From assembly GCA_028280715.1 (NCBI GenBank), contig JANQLG010000024.1:62001-126000 (forward strand): DNA of 64,000 nt, read 5' to 3'. Below, piece by piece: positions 35,136 through 42,205 of the stretch. The first letter of the stretch is position 1, and every line of letters starts with the position of its first letter. This DNA comes from Spongiibacteraceae bacterium. GTDB lineage: Bacteria > Pseudomonadota > Gammaproteobacteria > Pseudomonadales > Dasaniaceae. Under the pieces are notes generated by a model. That model was not told where the DNA came from. It made no database searches and saw only the letters and a program-made list of their open reading frames with translations. The translations under genes were made by a program, and so were the position numbers.

Positions 35136-35480
35136 TTAATATGATGTGTTATCGCCTTCAGTTTTTAAGATAGTTATCTCGGGGTTTTGATAACTTGTAA
35201 GACAATTGCCTGTTGTATACACCATTAATTTTTCTTGAGTGGCTTTATGGGCCAACAACATACTAAACATTGAATTTCCCATTGGATTGTTAACAAGCTT
35301 TAGCATATAGAACCTGCCTTGACAGCTATTAACTTTTGGGCTTGATAGTTGAATGTAAACATGTTCATTGCTTTCCGCTAAAGATATATAAGTAATATGG
35401 CCAGGTTGAGACCATTGAGGGCCTGCATAACAATAGAAAGAAGACATTAAAGTCAACGTGAATAGAAATGCTTTTTTCAT
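35136..35480 (-). CDS. Small exported two-cysteine protein (cassette 9)
   Basis: A 114-residue protein with a signal peptide (about 1–19, AFLFTLTLMSSFYCYA). Mature residues contain two cysteines, in VNSCQGRFYMLKL (near 54) and TGNCLTSYQNPEITI (near 93), separated by a helix-forming FSMLLAHKATQEK segment. The same order of signal peptide, cysteine, strands, central helix, cysteine and terminal strand recurs in three other genes of this block. I do not recognise a named family. A GGAAAT ribosome binding site precedes the ATG. It lies last in the array, followed by the non-coding flank. Confidence 0.7.
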   Translation of the reverse strand: MKKAFLFTLTLMSSFYCYAGPQWSQPGHITYISLAESNEHVYIQLSSPKVNSCQGRFYMLKLVNNPMGNSMFSMLLAHKATQEKLMVYTTGNCLTSYQNPEITILKTEGDNTSY

Positions 35481-35504
35481 TTGATTTCCTTGTTTTGGTT
35501 TTAT

Positions 35505-35538
35505 TACATAACGCTGCCATTTGCGGGCTTTGTTATAT
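35505..35538 (-). repeat. Short attC-like spacer between cassettes 8 and 9
   Basis: Read along the genes it is TAAC-AAA-GCC, seven bases, GGC-AGC-GTTA-TG, a symmetrical element beginning TAAC and ending GTTA as integron attC sites do. It is much shorter than a typical attC site (57 bp or more), so it may be a truncated form. Confidence 0.35.
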
Positions 35539-35544
35539 TTTTCT

Positions 35545-35916
35545 CTACTGTTTCATATCGATTGCACGCAATATACACACGTCAGTTCCCGAAACTTTAT
35601 GATTATTCTCGCCATATAAACGAATTGGCTTACCCATTGCAAAAGCTTGCATAATGATGGAAGAAAAATGATTATCTCCTTCGTGAATCGCTACCACATC
35701 CGTATTGCAGCCACCGCCACCCTGCCAATTAATATTGGAGGTAAATTTAACTTGAGTTTTTCCGGCCCAATTAGGATTGAGTGGTTCAACAGTTGAGAAT
35801 GGGGTTATTTTAGAAATAGTGTAATAATCGTTACCCCCCGTATATGTATTTGATGCATGTACTATTCCTGATGTGAATAAGAATGAAATTAAAATGTACA
35901 ATCTATAGATATTCAA
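35545..35916 (-). CDS. Small exported two-cysteine protein (cassette 8)
   Basis: A 123-residue protein with a signal peptide (about 1–21, LYILISFLFTSGIVHA). The mature part has GGGCNTDVVAIHEGDN (cysteine near 76) and a FSSIIMQAFAMGKP helix. A second cysteine lies near the end (GTDVCILRAIDMKQ). The layout matches cassettes 2, 3 and 9. The start is a TTG at 35916 with AGGGG at good spacing, and no ATG lies between it and the signal sequence. The function is unknown. Confidence 0.65.
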   Translation of the reverse strand: MNIYRLYILISFLFTSGIVHASNTYTGGNDYYTISKITPFSTVEPLNPNWAGKTQVKFTSNINWQGGGGCNTDVVAIHEGDNHFSSIIMQAFAMGKPIRLYGENNHKVSGTDVCILRAIDMKQ

Positions 35917-35950
35917 TTTAATACCCCTAAATGGTTTAGTTATCCATTAA

Positions 35951-35998
35951 ATATAACAGTGTAATAGTACGGACCCTATGGTTCGTATATTAATTTTT
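35951..35998 (-). repeat. attC-like 46-bp palindromic spacer, copy 1
   Basis: On the plus strand it reads AACAGTGTAATAGTACG, a 12-base centre and CGTATATTAATTTTT. The arms TAATA.TACG and CGTATATTA pair with one unpaired base. Along the genes it ends GTTATA, as attC R' boxes do. It is one of four near-copies in this block and lies directly after the stop of cassette 7. Confidence 0.6.
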
Positions 35999-36329
35999 AA
36001 GTGTTGTTAATTGCTGCATACGCGACATATATAACTACCAAACCCGCTATAAGCACGATAACAAGCGGGAGTTTTTTAAATATGTTTAGTATAAAAAAAT
36101 CGCTAGCATCCAGAACTTTTCCAGTAAAACGTATCGCCGCATTATTTGATGATCGATACTTTTTATAGAGTATGTAATCTTCTTGATCAATACTCGAGTC
36201 ACCCTTTTTCAATAGATCTAAAACCAACAAGCTTAATCGCTGGATAACAAAAACTATTCCTATCAATAAGACAGCGTAATAACCTAGCTGCTCAATACTC
36301 TCACCCATAGTTGTACACTTAACATCCAA
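35997..36329 (-). CDS. Small membrane protein (cassette 7)
   Basis: A 110-residue protein with two hydrophobic helices (about 15–35, YYAVLLIGIVFVIQRLSLLVL, and about 83–106, LPLVIVLIAGLVVIYVAYAAI) flanking a charged cytoplasmic stretch. The frame begins at a TTG at 36329 inside the preceding spacer. An ATG at 36308 (MGESIEQLGY) is an alternative and avoids overlap with the recombination-site-like sequence. No family is recognised. Confidence 0.6.
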   Translation of the reverse strand: MDVKCTTMGESIEQLGYYAVLLIGIVFVIQRLSLLVLDLLKKGDSSIDQEDYILYKKYRSSNNAAIRFTGKVLDASDFFILNIFKKLPLVIVLIAGLVVIYVAYAAINNT

Positions 36330-36385
36330 AACAGAGGCAAACGAAGTGAGTCCTGTCCGAAGGAAATTCCTGCCTGTGCTTGTTA
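36321..36385 (-). repeat. attC-like spacer between cassettes 6 and 7
   Basis: Along the genes it starts TAACAAGCACAGGCA and ends TGCCTCTGTTTT..GTTAAGT. The last seven bases fit the attC R' consensus GTTRRRY exactly. The outer arms pair (GCACAGGCA with TGCCTCTG). The centre holds TTCGGACAGGACTCACTTCG, a motif style common in attC sites of environmental cassettes. Confidence 0.55.
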
Positions 36386-36862
36386 CTTGTTTATTTGAAA
36401 AAGACTACTTTCTTTGCCGTTTTTAGTAAACACACCTGATGATTTAAAACCTAATTTTTTTAAAACATTTATGGATTGGTTATTACTAGAATCAACATAA
36501 GCAAATAACTTACCTTTAAAATTGTTAAGAACCGCTTTTGCCGCTTCAGTTGCCAGGCCTTTTCCACGCTCAGCTGCGACAAGACGATAACCAAGCTCAA
36601 ATTCGTTTTTATTTTTTAATTCAAAAGGTTCTATACCACAGTAACCAATTAAAGCCCCTGATTCTTTACAGATTACGGCGAATTTTCCGATATTGTTATC
36701 TTGTACAGATATCAATTCATTAAAGCGTGCACCAGCTTCGACAGCACTCATTACACCTGAATCTGAGTACTCCATGAACTCATCATTTTGTAAAAGAAGC
36801 ACAAAACTATTTCTGTCTTCTTCAATAAATTTTCGGACAAATAATCTGCTAGTTTCTATCAT
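36383..36862 (-). CDS. GNAT acetyltransferase (cassette 6)
   Basis: A 159-residue GCN5-related acetyltransferase of the RimJ/RimL group, starting MIETSRLFVRKFIEED. The acetyl-CoA pyrophosphate-binding motif A is YRLVAAERGKGLATEA (near residues 92–107). SSNNQSINVLKKLGFKSSGVF follows, the usual C-terminal motif. Typical substrates are protein N-termini or small amines, but none can be assigned. GNATs are a frequent cargo of integron cassettes. It has no obvious ribosome binding site. Confidence 0.85.
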   Translation of the reverse strand: MIETSRLFVRKFIEEDRNSFVLLLQNDEFMEYSDSGVMSAVEAGARFNELISVQDNNIGKFAVICKESGALIGYCGIEPFELKNKNEFELGYRLVAAERGKGLATEAAKAVLNNFKGKLFAYVDSSNNQSINVLKKLGFKSSGVFTKNGKESSLFQINK

Positions 36863-36867
36863 GAGTA

Positions 36868-36919
36868 CAAGTAACAGTGTAACCGCACGAACACTACGGT
36901 CCGTATATTAGTTTTTAGA
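36868..36919 (-). repeat. attC-like 46-bp palindromic spacer, copy 2
   Basis: GTAACAGTGTAACCGCACGAAC and GGTCCGTATATTAGTTTTT are the outer parts of the same repeat as at 35951 and 37849, with a few changes in one arm. It lies between the stop of cassette 5 and the start of cassette 6. Confidence 0.6.
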
Positions 36920-36927
36920 CAACTCCC

Positions 36928-37467
36928 TTAGCTGACCCACGCAAGAATATCCTCACTCCCATCCTCATCATCAACATGAGAACCAATATGCTTAAACCCA
37001 AGCGACGCGGCTAAATTTTGAGAAGGAGCATTGTCTGGGCTAATCGTCAGTACAAACTTAGAAACATTATGAATGTTGCGGGCCCATTGCATTAGCGCTT
37101 TTGATGCCTCTGTCGCGTATCCCATCCGACGATAATCTGGAAAGACTGTAAATCCAAATTCTATTGCTTCCGTGATCCACGGAGTTAAATAATCTGGATT
37201 TGGTGCTGTGTGGAAGCCTATATGTCCAATCATAGCGCCTGTTTCCTTATGGCAAATTCCACGAAGTAGCCACGGCTGCAAAGTTGGATCATCTTGCAAC
37301 TGATGAAAACGTAAAGTTAGCACTTTTTTAATATCTGGCCAAAAAGAGGGCAACGTGGCTCCCAAATATTTTTCAGCAGCAGCGTTATCGCCTAATATTG
37401 AAGCTTTGAGAAACTCTGGTGTCATTGGACGTAACTCGAGCCTTTTTGAATTGATATATTGAGTCAT
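36928..37467 (-). CDS. GNAT acetyltransferase (cassette 5)
   Basis: A 179-residue RimJ/RimL-type GNAT protein starting MTQYINSKRLELRPMTPE. Motif A is FGFTVFPDYRRMGYATEA (near residues 107–124), followed by LTISPDNAPSQNLAASLGFKHIG. It is only distantly similar to the other GNAT of this block, so the two were probably acquired separately. The acceptor substrate is unknown. Confidence 0.87.
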   Translation of the reverse strand: MTQYINSKRLELRPMTPEFLKASILGDNAAAEKYLGATLPSFWPDIKKVLTLRFHQLQDDPTLQPWLLRGICHKETGAMIGHIGFHTAPNPDYLTPWITEAIEFGFTVFPDYRRMGYATEASKALMQWARNIHNVSKFVLTISPDNAPSQNLAASLGFKHIGSHVDDEDGSEDILAWVS

Positions 37468-37493
37468 TACTGAGGCGACATTAATTGATTTGT

Positions 37494-37513
37494 TATGCTC
37501 TGCTCTTGAGCAT
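37494..37513 (-). repeat. Short hairpin between cassettes 4 and 5
   Basis: ATGCTC and GAGCAT arms enclose a short centre. Along the genes the spacer starts TAACAATGCTC. It lacks a clear GTTRRRY end, so it may be a decayed attC site or an unrelated hairpin. Confidence 0.3.
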
Positions 37514-37521
37514 TGTTATTA

Positions 37522-37830
37522 CTATTCGCTAGAGCTTTTTTTGGCACCAAACAAGTAGCCGATTATCGCACCAGCTAACGGGGACATAGCTGTAAATGCT
37601 TTTTCAAATATTTCTTTACCTCGCACAGAGCCTGGACTATCCGCGAAGTATAAAACCGACGTAAATATAAACAGCATTAATAATCCAGTAAAAGTTGCTG
37701 CCGCAAAACGAATTTTTCTAGTTTCTATATCTACGTTACCATCAGATCGTTGTATAACAGTGGCTGCCAAAGTAATTGCAAATAAAACACCAATTAGCGC
37801 TATCCAAACTAGAGAGTATTTATCTTCCAT
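37522..37830 (-). CDS. Small membrane protein (cassette 4)
   Basis: A 102-residue protein with three hydrophobic segments (about 7–25 VWIALIGVLFAITLAATVI, 44–66 AATFTGLLMLFIFTSVLYF and 79–95 FTAMSPLAGAIIGYLFGA) and a short charged tail ending KKSSSE. It has an ATG start and no clear ribosome binding site. No family is recognised. Small membrane proteins of this kind are common in cassette arrays. Confidence 0.65.
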   Translation of the reverse strand: MEDKYSLVWIALIGVLFAITLAATVIQRSDGNVDIETRKIRFAAATFTGLLMLFIFTSVLYFADSPGSVRGKEIFEKAFTAMSPLAGAIIGYLFGAKKSSSE

Positions 37831-37848
37831 AATTATTCCTGCTTTTAT

Positions 37849-37896
37849 ACATAACAGTGTAATAGTACGAACACTGCGGTTCGTATATTAGTTTTC
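37849..37896 (-). repeat. attC-like 46-bp palindromic spacer, copy 3
   Basis: ATAACAGTGTAATAGTACGAAC and GGTTCGTATATTAGTTTTC with a short centre form the best-paired copy of the repeat. Along the genes the end is CTGTTATGT, close to the attC R' box. It overlaps the stop of cassette 3 by two bases, as cassette boundaries often do. Confidence 0.62.
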
Positions 37897-38230
37897 AGCA
37901 TGGTATGGAACCTAGGCAAACATAATTAAGATCTTCTGAATTTCCCCAATTATTACAAGAATCGAGTCCCTTGGCCTTAACTGTAGTTCCTGCCATAAAT
38001 GCAGCAAGAGCAGCGGCCTGGGTAGCCTTATATCTAGGGTTGTTGCTCCTCATAGTGAATCTGGAAGTCGTATTACAACTAGCAGCGCCAGTAATATTTT
38101 CCACCTTAATAAACATAATTTCTTCATTCCCGGATGAATAGGGTATGTAACCGACAATTTTTCCAGTAGCTGAGCCTGCAAGGCAGGCTTCGGTAATTAA
38201 TAATAAGAAGGCAATAATGGAAATTTTCAT
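37895..38230 (-). CDS. Small exported cysteine-rich protein (cassette 3)
   Basis: A 111-residue protein with a signal peptide (about 1–18, SIIAFLLLITEACLAG). Mature cysteines lie in GAASCNTTSRFTM (near 52), LDSCNNWGN (near 91), and two at the end (NYVCLGSIPC). The central QAAALAAFMAGTTVKAKG helix is the same position as in cassettes 2, 8 and 9. It could be secreted or periplasmic. The function is unknown. Confidence 0.66.
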   Translation of the reverse strand: MKISIIAFLLLITEACLAGSATGKIVGYIPYSSGNEEIMFIKVENITGAASCNTTSRFTMRSNNPRYKATQAAALAAFMAGTTVKAKGLDSCNNWGNSEDLNYVCLGSIPC

Positions 38231-38256
38231 AGATATATCCGTTGTTTGTAATTAAA

Positions 38257-38328
38257 GCTAACACCAGCATAAAAAGCGGAGCGGAGCAACGTCCAGCCGA
38301 AGGCGTTTTCAATGCTTTTGCTATAAAC
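38257..38328 (-). repeat. attC-like spacer between cassettes 2 and 3
   Basis: About 70 bp. Along the genes the arms are AGCATTGAAAACG and CGCTTTTTATGCT, pairing imperfectly. The centre is CCTTCGGCTGGACGTTGCTCCG, and the end is GGTGTTAGCT. Length, central motif and GTTA end all fit an attC site, making this one of the strongest candidates. Confidence 0.6.
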
Positions 38329-38331
38329 GAT

Positions 38332-38658
38332 TTATTTGACAAGTATTGAGCGTATTACTTCATCACCCTCACTGGTGCAATTCCCTGTCCCGGTAATTAC
38401 CAGCTCTTTTTGAGCTACCCATGCTGAGAGAATTATTGAGAATTTAGAATTGAATGTAGGGCTATCAGCAGCATCTGGAAGCCTGATATATTGCCGAGTT
38501 GCACATGAAGGTTTGTTCAATATCTGCGATTCAATTGGAATTAGATATAGAGTATTGGAATAGTAATAAGGCTGTAATTTTCCTGTGTAGGACCCACCTG
38601 CACTTGCTATTATGGGGGCTGCCAATAACAACCTCAAAAGTAACCTAATTGTTTTCAT
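38332..38658 (-). CDS. Small exported two-cysteine protein (cassette 2)
   Basis: A 108-residue protein with a signal peptide (about 1–21, IRLLLRLLLAAPIIASAGG). GSYTGKLQPYYYSN follows. The cysteines lie in NKPSCATRQYIRL (near 52) and TGTGNCTSEGDEVIRSI (near 94), with a FSIILSAWVAQKE helix between them. It is closest in pattern to cassettes 3 and 9. No named family is recognised. Confidence 0.68.
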   Translation of the reverse strand: MKTIRLLLRLLLAAPIIASAGGSYTGKLQPYYYSNTLYLIPIESQILNKPSCATRQYIRLPDAADSPTFNSKFSIILSAWVAQKELVITGTGNCTSEGDEVIRSILVK

Positions 38659-38677
38659 ATAATCTCCATATAGTAAG

Positions 38678-38750
38678 CTCTAACGCCTCAATAATGAACC
38701 AAACCACACAATGTGGACGTCCATCTGCGAGATGAAATTGATTGATTAAA
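38678..38750 (-). repeat. attC-like spacer between cassettes 1 and 2
   Basis: Along the genes it ends ATTATTGAGGCGTTAGAGC, which contains the canonical GGCGTTAGA form of the attC R' region. The other side carries TTAATCAATCAAT, which pairs in part. The centre holds a TGGACGTCCA palindrome. It is about 73 bp long, within the normal range for attC. Confidence 0.6.
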
Positions 38751-38753
38751 ATT

Positions 38754-39044
38754 TCATAGCGTTACTACTGCAGCAGCTAACATAACCGATAACAGGCGAC
38801 TAACTACTACAGCTAGAACAAGATCTGGCCATATATTTACCTGACTAAAATACTTTAGTACCCAGAATAAAACGATTATTGATAAAAGCCAGCCTATGCC
38901 TGGGATTATTGAGGTCAGTGCAGCGGCTCCGGCGGCAATTGCCGTCTCTTTGAACTCTAAGTCTATGGCCGTCACCTTGCATGCAACCCACAGAGTGCCC
39001 CCACCAATTAAAACCTCAAGAATAAAGACTACAACTAATTCCAT
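38754..39044 (-). CDS. Small membrane protein (cassette 1)
   Basis: A 96-residue hydrophobic protein with three or four membrane segments (MELVVVFILEVLIGGGTLWVA, ETAIAAGAAALTSIIPGIGWLLSIIVLFWVL and DLVLAVVVSRLLSVMLAAAVV). It has an ATG start and no strong ribosome binding site. It is the first gene of the block in the direction of transcription. No family is recognised. Confidence 0.65.
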   Translation of the reverse strand: MELVVVFILEVLIGGGTLWVACKVTAIDLEFKETAIAAGAAALTSIIPGIGWLLSIIVLFWVLKYFSQVNIWPDLVLAVVVSRLLSVMLAAAVVTL

Positions 39045-39064
39045 TTATTCGGGGTTCCTATACT

Positions 39065-39115
39065 TTTTAACAGCTTAATTGTACAAACCCTGCGGTCCGT
39101 ACAATTAGCTTTAAC
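39065..39115 (-). repeat. attC-like 46-bp palindromic spacer, copy 4
   Basis: TTAACAGCTTAATTGTAC and GTCCGTACAATTAGCTTTAAC are the outer parts. The arms AGCT.AATTGTAC and GTACAATT.AGCT pair almost completely. It lies just upstream of cassette 1 and marks the far end of the block. Confidence 0.6.
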
Positions 39116-39245
39116 ACGTTTATTTTTGATAAATAGACTTTACCTTAATATTAAGTAAGTTACTAACCTCATAATACTTACTCAATTCCAATAAAGCAGA
39201 CCACAAAGTTCACTTTTTATATTTTTTAACTTTCAGCAGACTTTC

Positions 39246-40730
39246 CTACTGCCCTTGCCCAAGTGAATACCCCGGTTCGCCATCAAATGTATAAAGATGT
39301 TCTGTCTTAATAAAATCAATACGACTATCAGCAAGACGCGATAACAGTTTTACAATTTGAGCATGCTCCACCTCCTGGTTTTCTTTCTCTCCTTGAAATC
39401 TACAACGCCAGTGATCCGTGTGAAATGTTTCTGGAAATCCATCAGGCCACACCTTCACACCACGGTTAGTAATCATGACGAGTTGCAGTGCTTCAGTCTG
39501 CATGGCTTGCATATACTCACCAAGCCTCTCGGGAGTGACATCACTACTATCAATAAATACATCAACCCCAACTAACGCCTTTTGCGCTTTTTGACGTTTT
39601 GCTAACGTAACTGGCGGCATAACATCGTTTGAATATGAACTTACCTGTAGATTACTGGGGAACTGCCCTAAGCGATGCACGACAGCATCTGCAAATTGCC
39701 GGGTACCAACGCGCTGCTCACTGACTCCCGATCGATACAAATCAGCTGTATGAATACCATCTTCAATCGTCTTCATCCAGGCATTATGGATACGTTCTGC
39801 TACATCACCCTGCCCCAAATGAGCTAGCATCTTGACTGAGCTAAGCAGCAGACCACTGGGGTTGGCAATATCCTGGCCCGCAATATCGGGAGCTGATCCG
39901 TGAATAGCTTCAAACATGGCATAGTTGTCACCAATATTGGCGGAGGGAGCAAGTCCTACCGAACCACTTATTTCAGCGGCAATATCGGACAGAATATCGC
40001 CATAAAGATTTGGTAGCACAATGACATCAAATAACTCCGGCGCGTTAGCTAATCGTGCCATGCCGATATCGACGATGATCGACTCCGATACAATATCCGG
40101 GTAATCAGCAGCGATTTCTTTAAATACCTGATGGAAAAGTCCATCCGTTAGTTTCATGATGTTATCTTTGACCAAACAGGTGACTTTCTTCCTGTTGCGG
40201 CGACGCGCGTACTCAAAGGCGTAGCGCACAATCTTCTCTGAGCCTGGACGAGTAATCAATTTGAGACACTGCACTACTTGGTCTGTTTGGCGATGTTCAA
40301 TACCTGCATAAAGATCTTCCTCATTTTCACGAACCACTACTACATTAAGACTAGGGTGACGAACCGGAATATACGGGTCATAAGCAATACAAGGACGTAC
40401 GTTTGCATACAGCCCTAACGTTTTTCGTAAGGTGACATTAAGACTCTTGACACCACCACCTTGAGGAGTGGTGATAGGACCTTTGAGCATGACTTTACGT
40501 TCTCGGATATGATCCCAGGCTTCTGGAGTAATGCCAGCGCTATGACCGCTATGGTACACCTCCTCTCCTACTTCAATAGGTTGCAGATCCAGAGATGCAC
40601 CTGCTTGCTCAAGCACAGTAAGCGTAGCTGACATAATCTCCGGCCCTATTCCGTTTCCTGCCGCTACAACAATGGGTACGGGTGTCACAGCACCTTGCAA
40701 AATCGACGGTTCTGTTAATTTAGGGTACAT
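39246..40730 (-). CDS. icd: Isocitrate dehydrogenase, long form, probably NAD-dependent
   Basis: A 494-residue decarboxylating isocitrate dehydrogenase of the long (Thermus/Rickettsia-like) form, with an extra C-terminal domain of about 130 residues. The substrate region contains GGGVKSLNVTLRKTLGLYANVRP, and the metal-binding signature is NLYGDILSDIAAEISGSVG. The cofactor loop reads HGSAPDIAGQDIANP. NADP enzymes usually have KY where this has DI, as NAD enzymes do, so NAD is the likely cofactor. The frame starts at a TTG three codons upstream, but AAGGAGG lies nine bases from the ATG at 40730, so that start is preferred. Three operator-like repeats lie upstream. Confidence 0.92.
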   Translation of the reverse strand: MYPKLTEPSILQGAVTPVPIVVAAGNGIGPEIMSATLTVLEQAGASLDLQPIEVGEEVYHSGHSAGITPEAWDHIRERKVMLKGPITTPQGGGVKSLNVTLRKTLGLYANVRPCIAYDPYIPVRHPSLNVVVVRENEEDLYAGIEHRQTDQVVQCLKLITRPGSEKIVRYAFEYARRRNRKKVTCLVKDNIMKLTDGLFHQVFKEIAADYPDIVSESIIVDIGMARLANAPELFDVIVLPNLYGDILSDIAAEISGSVGLAPSANIGDNYAMFEAIHGSAPDIAGQDIANPSGLLLSSVKMLAHLGQGDVAERIHNAWMKTIEDGIHTADLYRSGVSEQRVGTRQFADAVVHRLGQFPSNLQVSSYSNDVMPPVTLAKRQKAQKALVGVDVFIDSSDVTPERLGEYMQAMQTEALQLVMITNRGVKVWPDGFPETFHTDHWRCRFQGEKENQEVEHAQIVKLLSRLADSRIDFIKTEHLYTFDGEPGYSLGQGQ

Positions 40731-40937
40731 ATTATGCAACCTCCTTTTTTCCGAACTGTTGAATTGGCACGAACTGAAATCGCCTATATAAGATTGTTAG
40801 TATCACAATATTTTTCATATTCACCTTTATGCGTTTAATCGCATCAGATTTTATTTTGCCACCGTATGCCTTACCTTAGTGGCAAACTTTCTGTACTAAT
40901 ACTATGGTGATATTAAAATGTGTTTGACCTCATGAAA

Positions 40938-40980
40938 ATTCGATCTTTTATTGCCAATAGATCGAATTTATCGATCTATT
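40938..40980. promoter_or_regulatory. Triple overlapping inverted repeat upstream of icd
   Basis: AATTCGATCT (40938–40947), AATAGATCGAATT (40956–40968) and TCGATCTATT (40971–40980) share an AGATCGAA core in alternating orientation. The first and second form a perfect 10-bp inverted repeat. The second and third form another, with a five-base spacer. Such an arrangement suggests cooperative binding of one regulator, or two alternative hairpins. The rest of the 496-bp spacer (40731–41226) has no gene. Confidence 0.55.
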
Positions 40981-41226
40981 AAATTGCGCAGCTAATACGT
41001 CGTTAGTATGTCGCAGAGAAACGTATGATTTTAGTGTCAATAGCCAGGGAGGAGCACCAACATATATCACTAGTCAGATAGAGAGTTTTTTAACTCAATA
41101 ACTTTGGAATAAAAGAAAAGCAAAAATTAACAGGTATTACAGTAGCCGCACTTATTGGTAACTACCATGAGAGGAATAAGCCATATTAATACTCAGCGAC
41201 AGGTTAGCCTTTTACTGCAGAAGCAC

Positions 41227-42162
41227 TCACTTTACCGGCGACTCGAATCCACTAGGCTTCAGCGTAATAACTGATGTATCGATTAAACGCAAAACCTCTT
41301 CTGCCGTATTGCCAATCAGCAAACCGGGAATACCGCTACGGGCAACAGTACCCATAACCACTACGCTAATATCTTTTTCTCGCGTAAATTTCGGTATCAA
41401 GATAACGGGATCACCTTTTACCAAGTGAGTGTGAATATCGTACCCATCATATCTGGCTGCCAAGGCCTGCTGTCGAGAGCGATTAGCAAATTCTTCTTTT
41501 TCCAGAAGCGTAGCAAGCTTATCCTCTGCAACTTTCATAAAGCCGCTATAACGTAGGGAGCTCTCGCCATACAACGACCAACAGGACAATACATGCAGTT
41601 CATTATCCCCTCCATTTGCGAGCGATGTAGCTAAATCCATGATGAGTGTGTTGAGCGCTCTTCCTTCTTCATAGCTTTCCAATTTAAGATCGATAGCCGC
41701 TAGTATTTTTTGGCCGCTACCGTGCTTGTCAGGCTTAAACAACCAGACTGGTTGTGGGCACTTGCGCATTAAATGAAAATCGCTACTGTCAAAACTATCA
41801 GGATGCTCGTTGGCAACTTTAATCAGCAGATCATGTTTTTCCAATACCACCGCACGAACGATTTCAATAAAATCGCGCCCAACGGCTACTTTAACATTCA
41901 CATCAATATCACCACCCAACTGTTCGGCAGCCATGTTAAGCGTTTTTTCCCGCTGACTGACTAACATCTCGGTCAGCTCCTCTGGCTCGATGATGCCCTT
42001 GTATTCTGATATAACATCTTCAGGTGGAGCGATGACATCCATCAGTGTCAGCCGGGCATTATTTTCTTGGGCAAGCATGACGGCACGAGCAACCGCAGCA
42101 TTTTTTTGTGGTGATCCTTCATCATTCACAACAACCAGTATATTTTTAAAATGCTTCATCAT
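41227..42162 (-). CDS. Tandem universal stress protein (UspE-like)
   Basis: A 311-residue protein made of two UspA domains (about 1–155 and 156–305). The C-terminal domain carries the ATP-binding pattern G-x2-G-x9-G-S/T-like in VVVMGTVARSGIPGLLIGNTAEEVL. The N-terminal domain is diverged at that place. Universal stress proteins assist survival under starvation or low energy. It follows the antiporter operon by 43 bp, so it is very likely its last gene. Either of two adjacent ATG codons could be the start. Confidence 0.88.
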   Translation of the reverse strand: MMKHFKNILVVVNDEGSPQKNAAVARAVMLAQENNARLTLMDVIAPPEDVISEYKGIIEPEELTEMLVSQREKTLNMAAEQLGGDIDVNVKVAVGRDFIEIVRAVVLEKHDLLIKVANEHPDSFDSSDFHLMRKCPQPVWLFKPDKHGSGQKILAAIDLKLESYEEGRALNTLIMDLATSLANGGDNELHVLSCWSLYGESSLRYSGFMKVAEDKLATLLEKEEFANRSRQQALAARYDGYDIHTHLVKGDPVILIPKFTREKDISVVVMGTVARSGIPGLLIGNTAEEVLRLIDTSVITLKPSGFESPVK

Positions 42163-42205
42163 CTTCTCTCTTCACAAAGTATTTAAATTAATTTGTTCAA
42201 TCTGA

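Noticed and set aside
34558..39245. Integron integrase or phage integrase for the cassette block
   Set aside because: I looked in all frames for tyrosine-recombinase motifs and saw none. The block therefore lacks a local integrase in this window.
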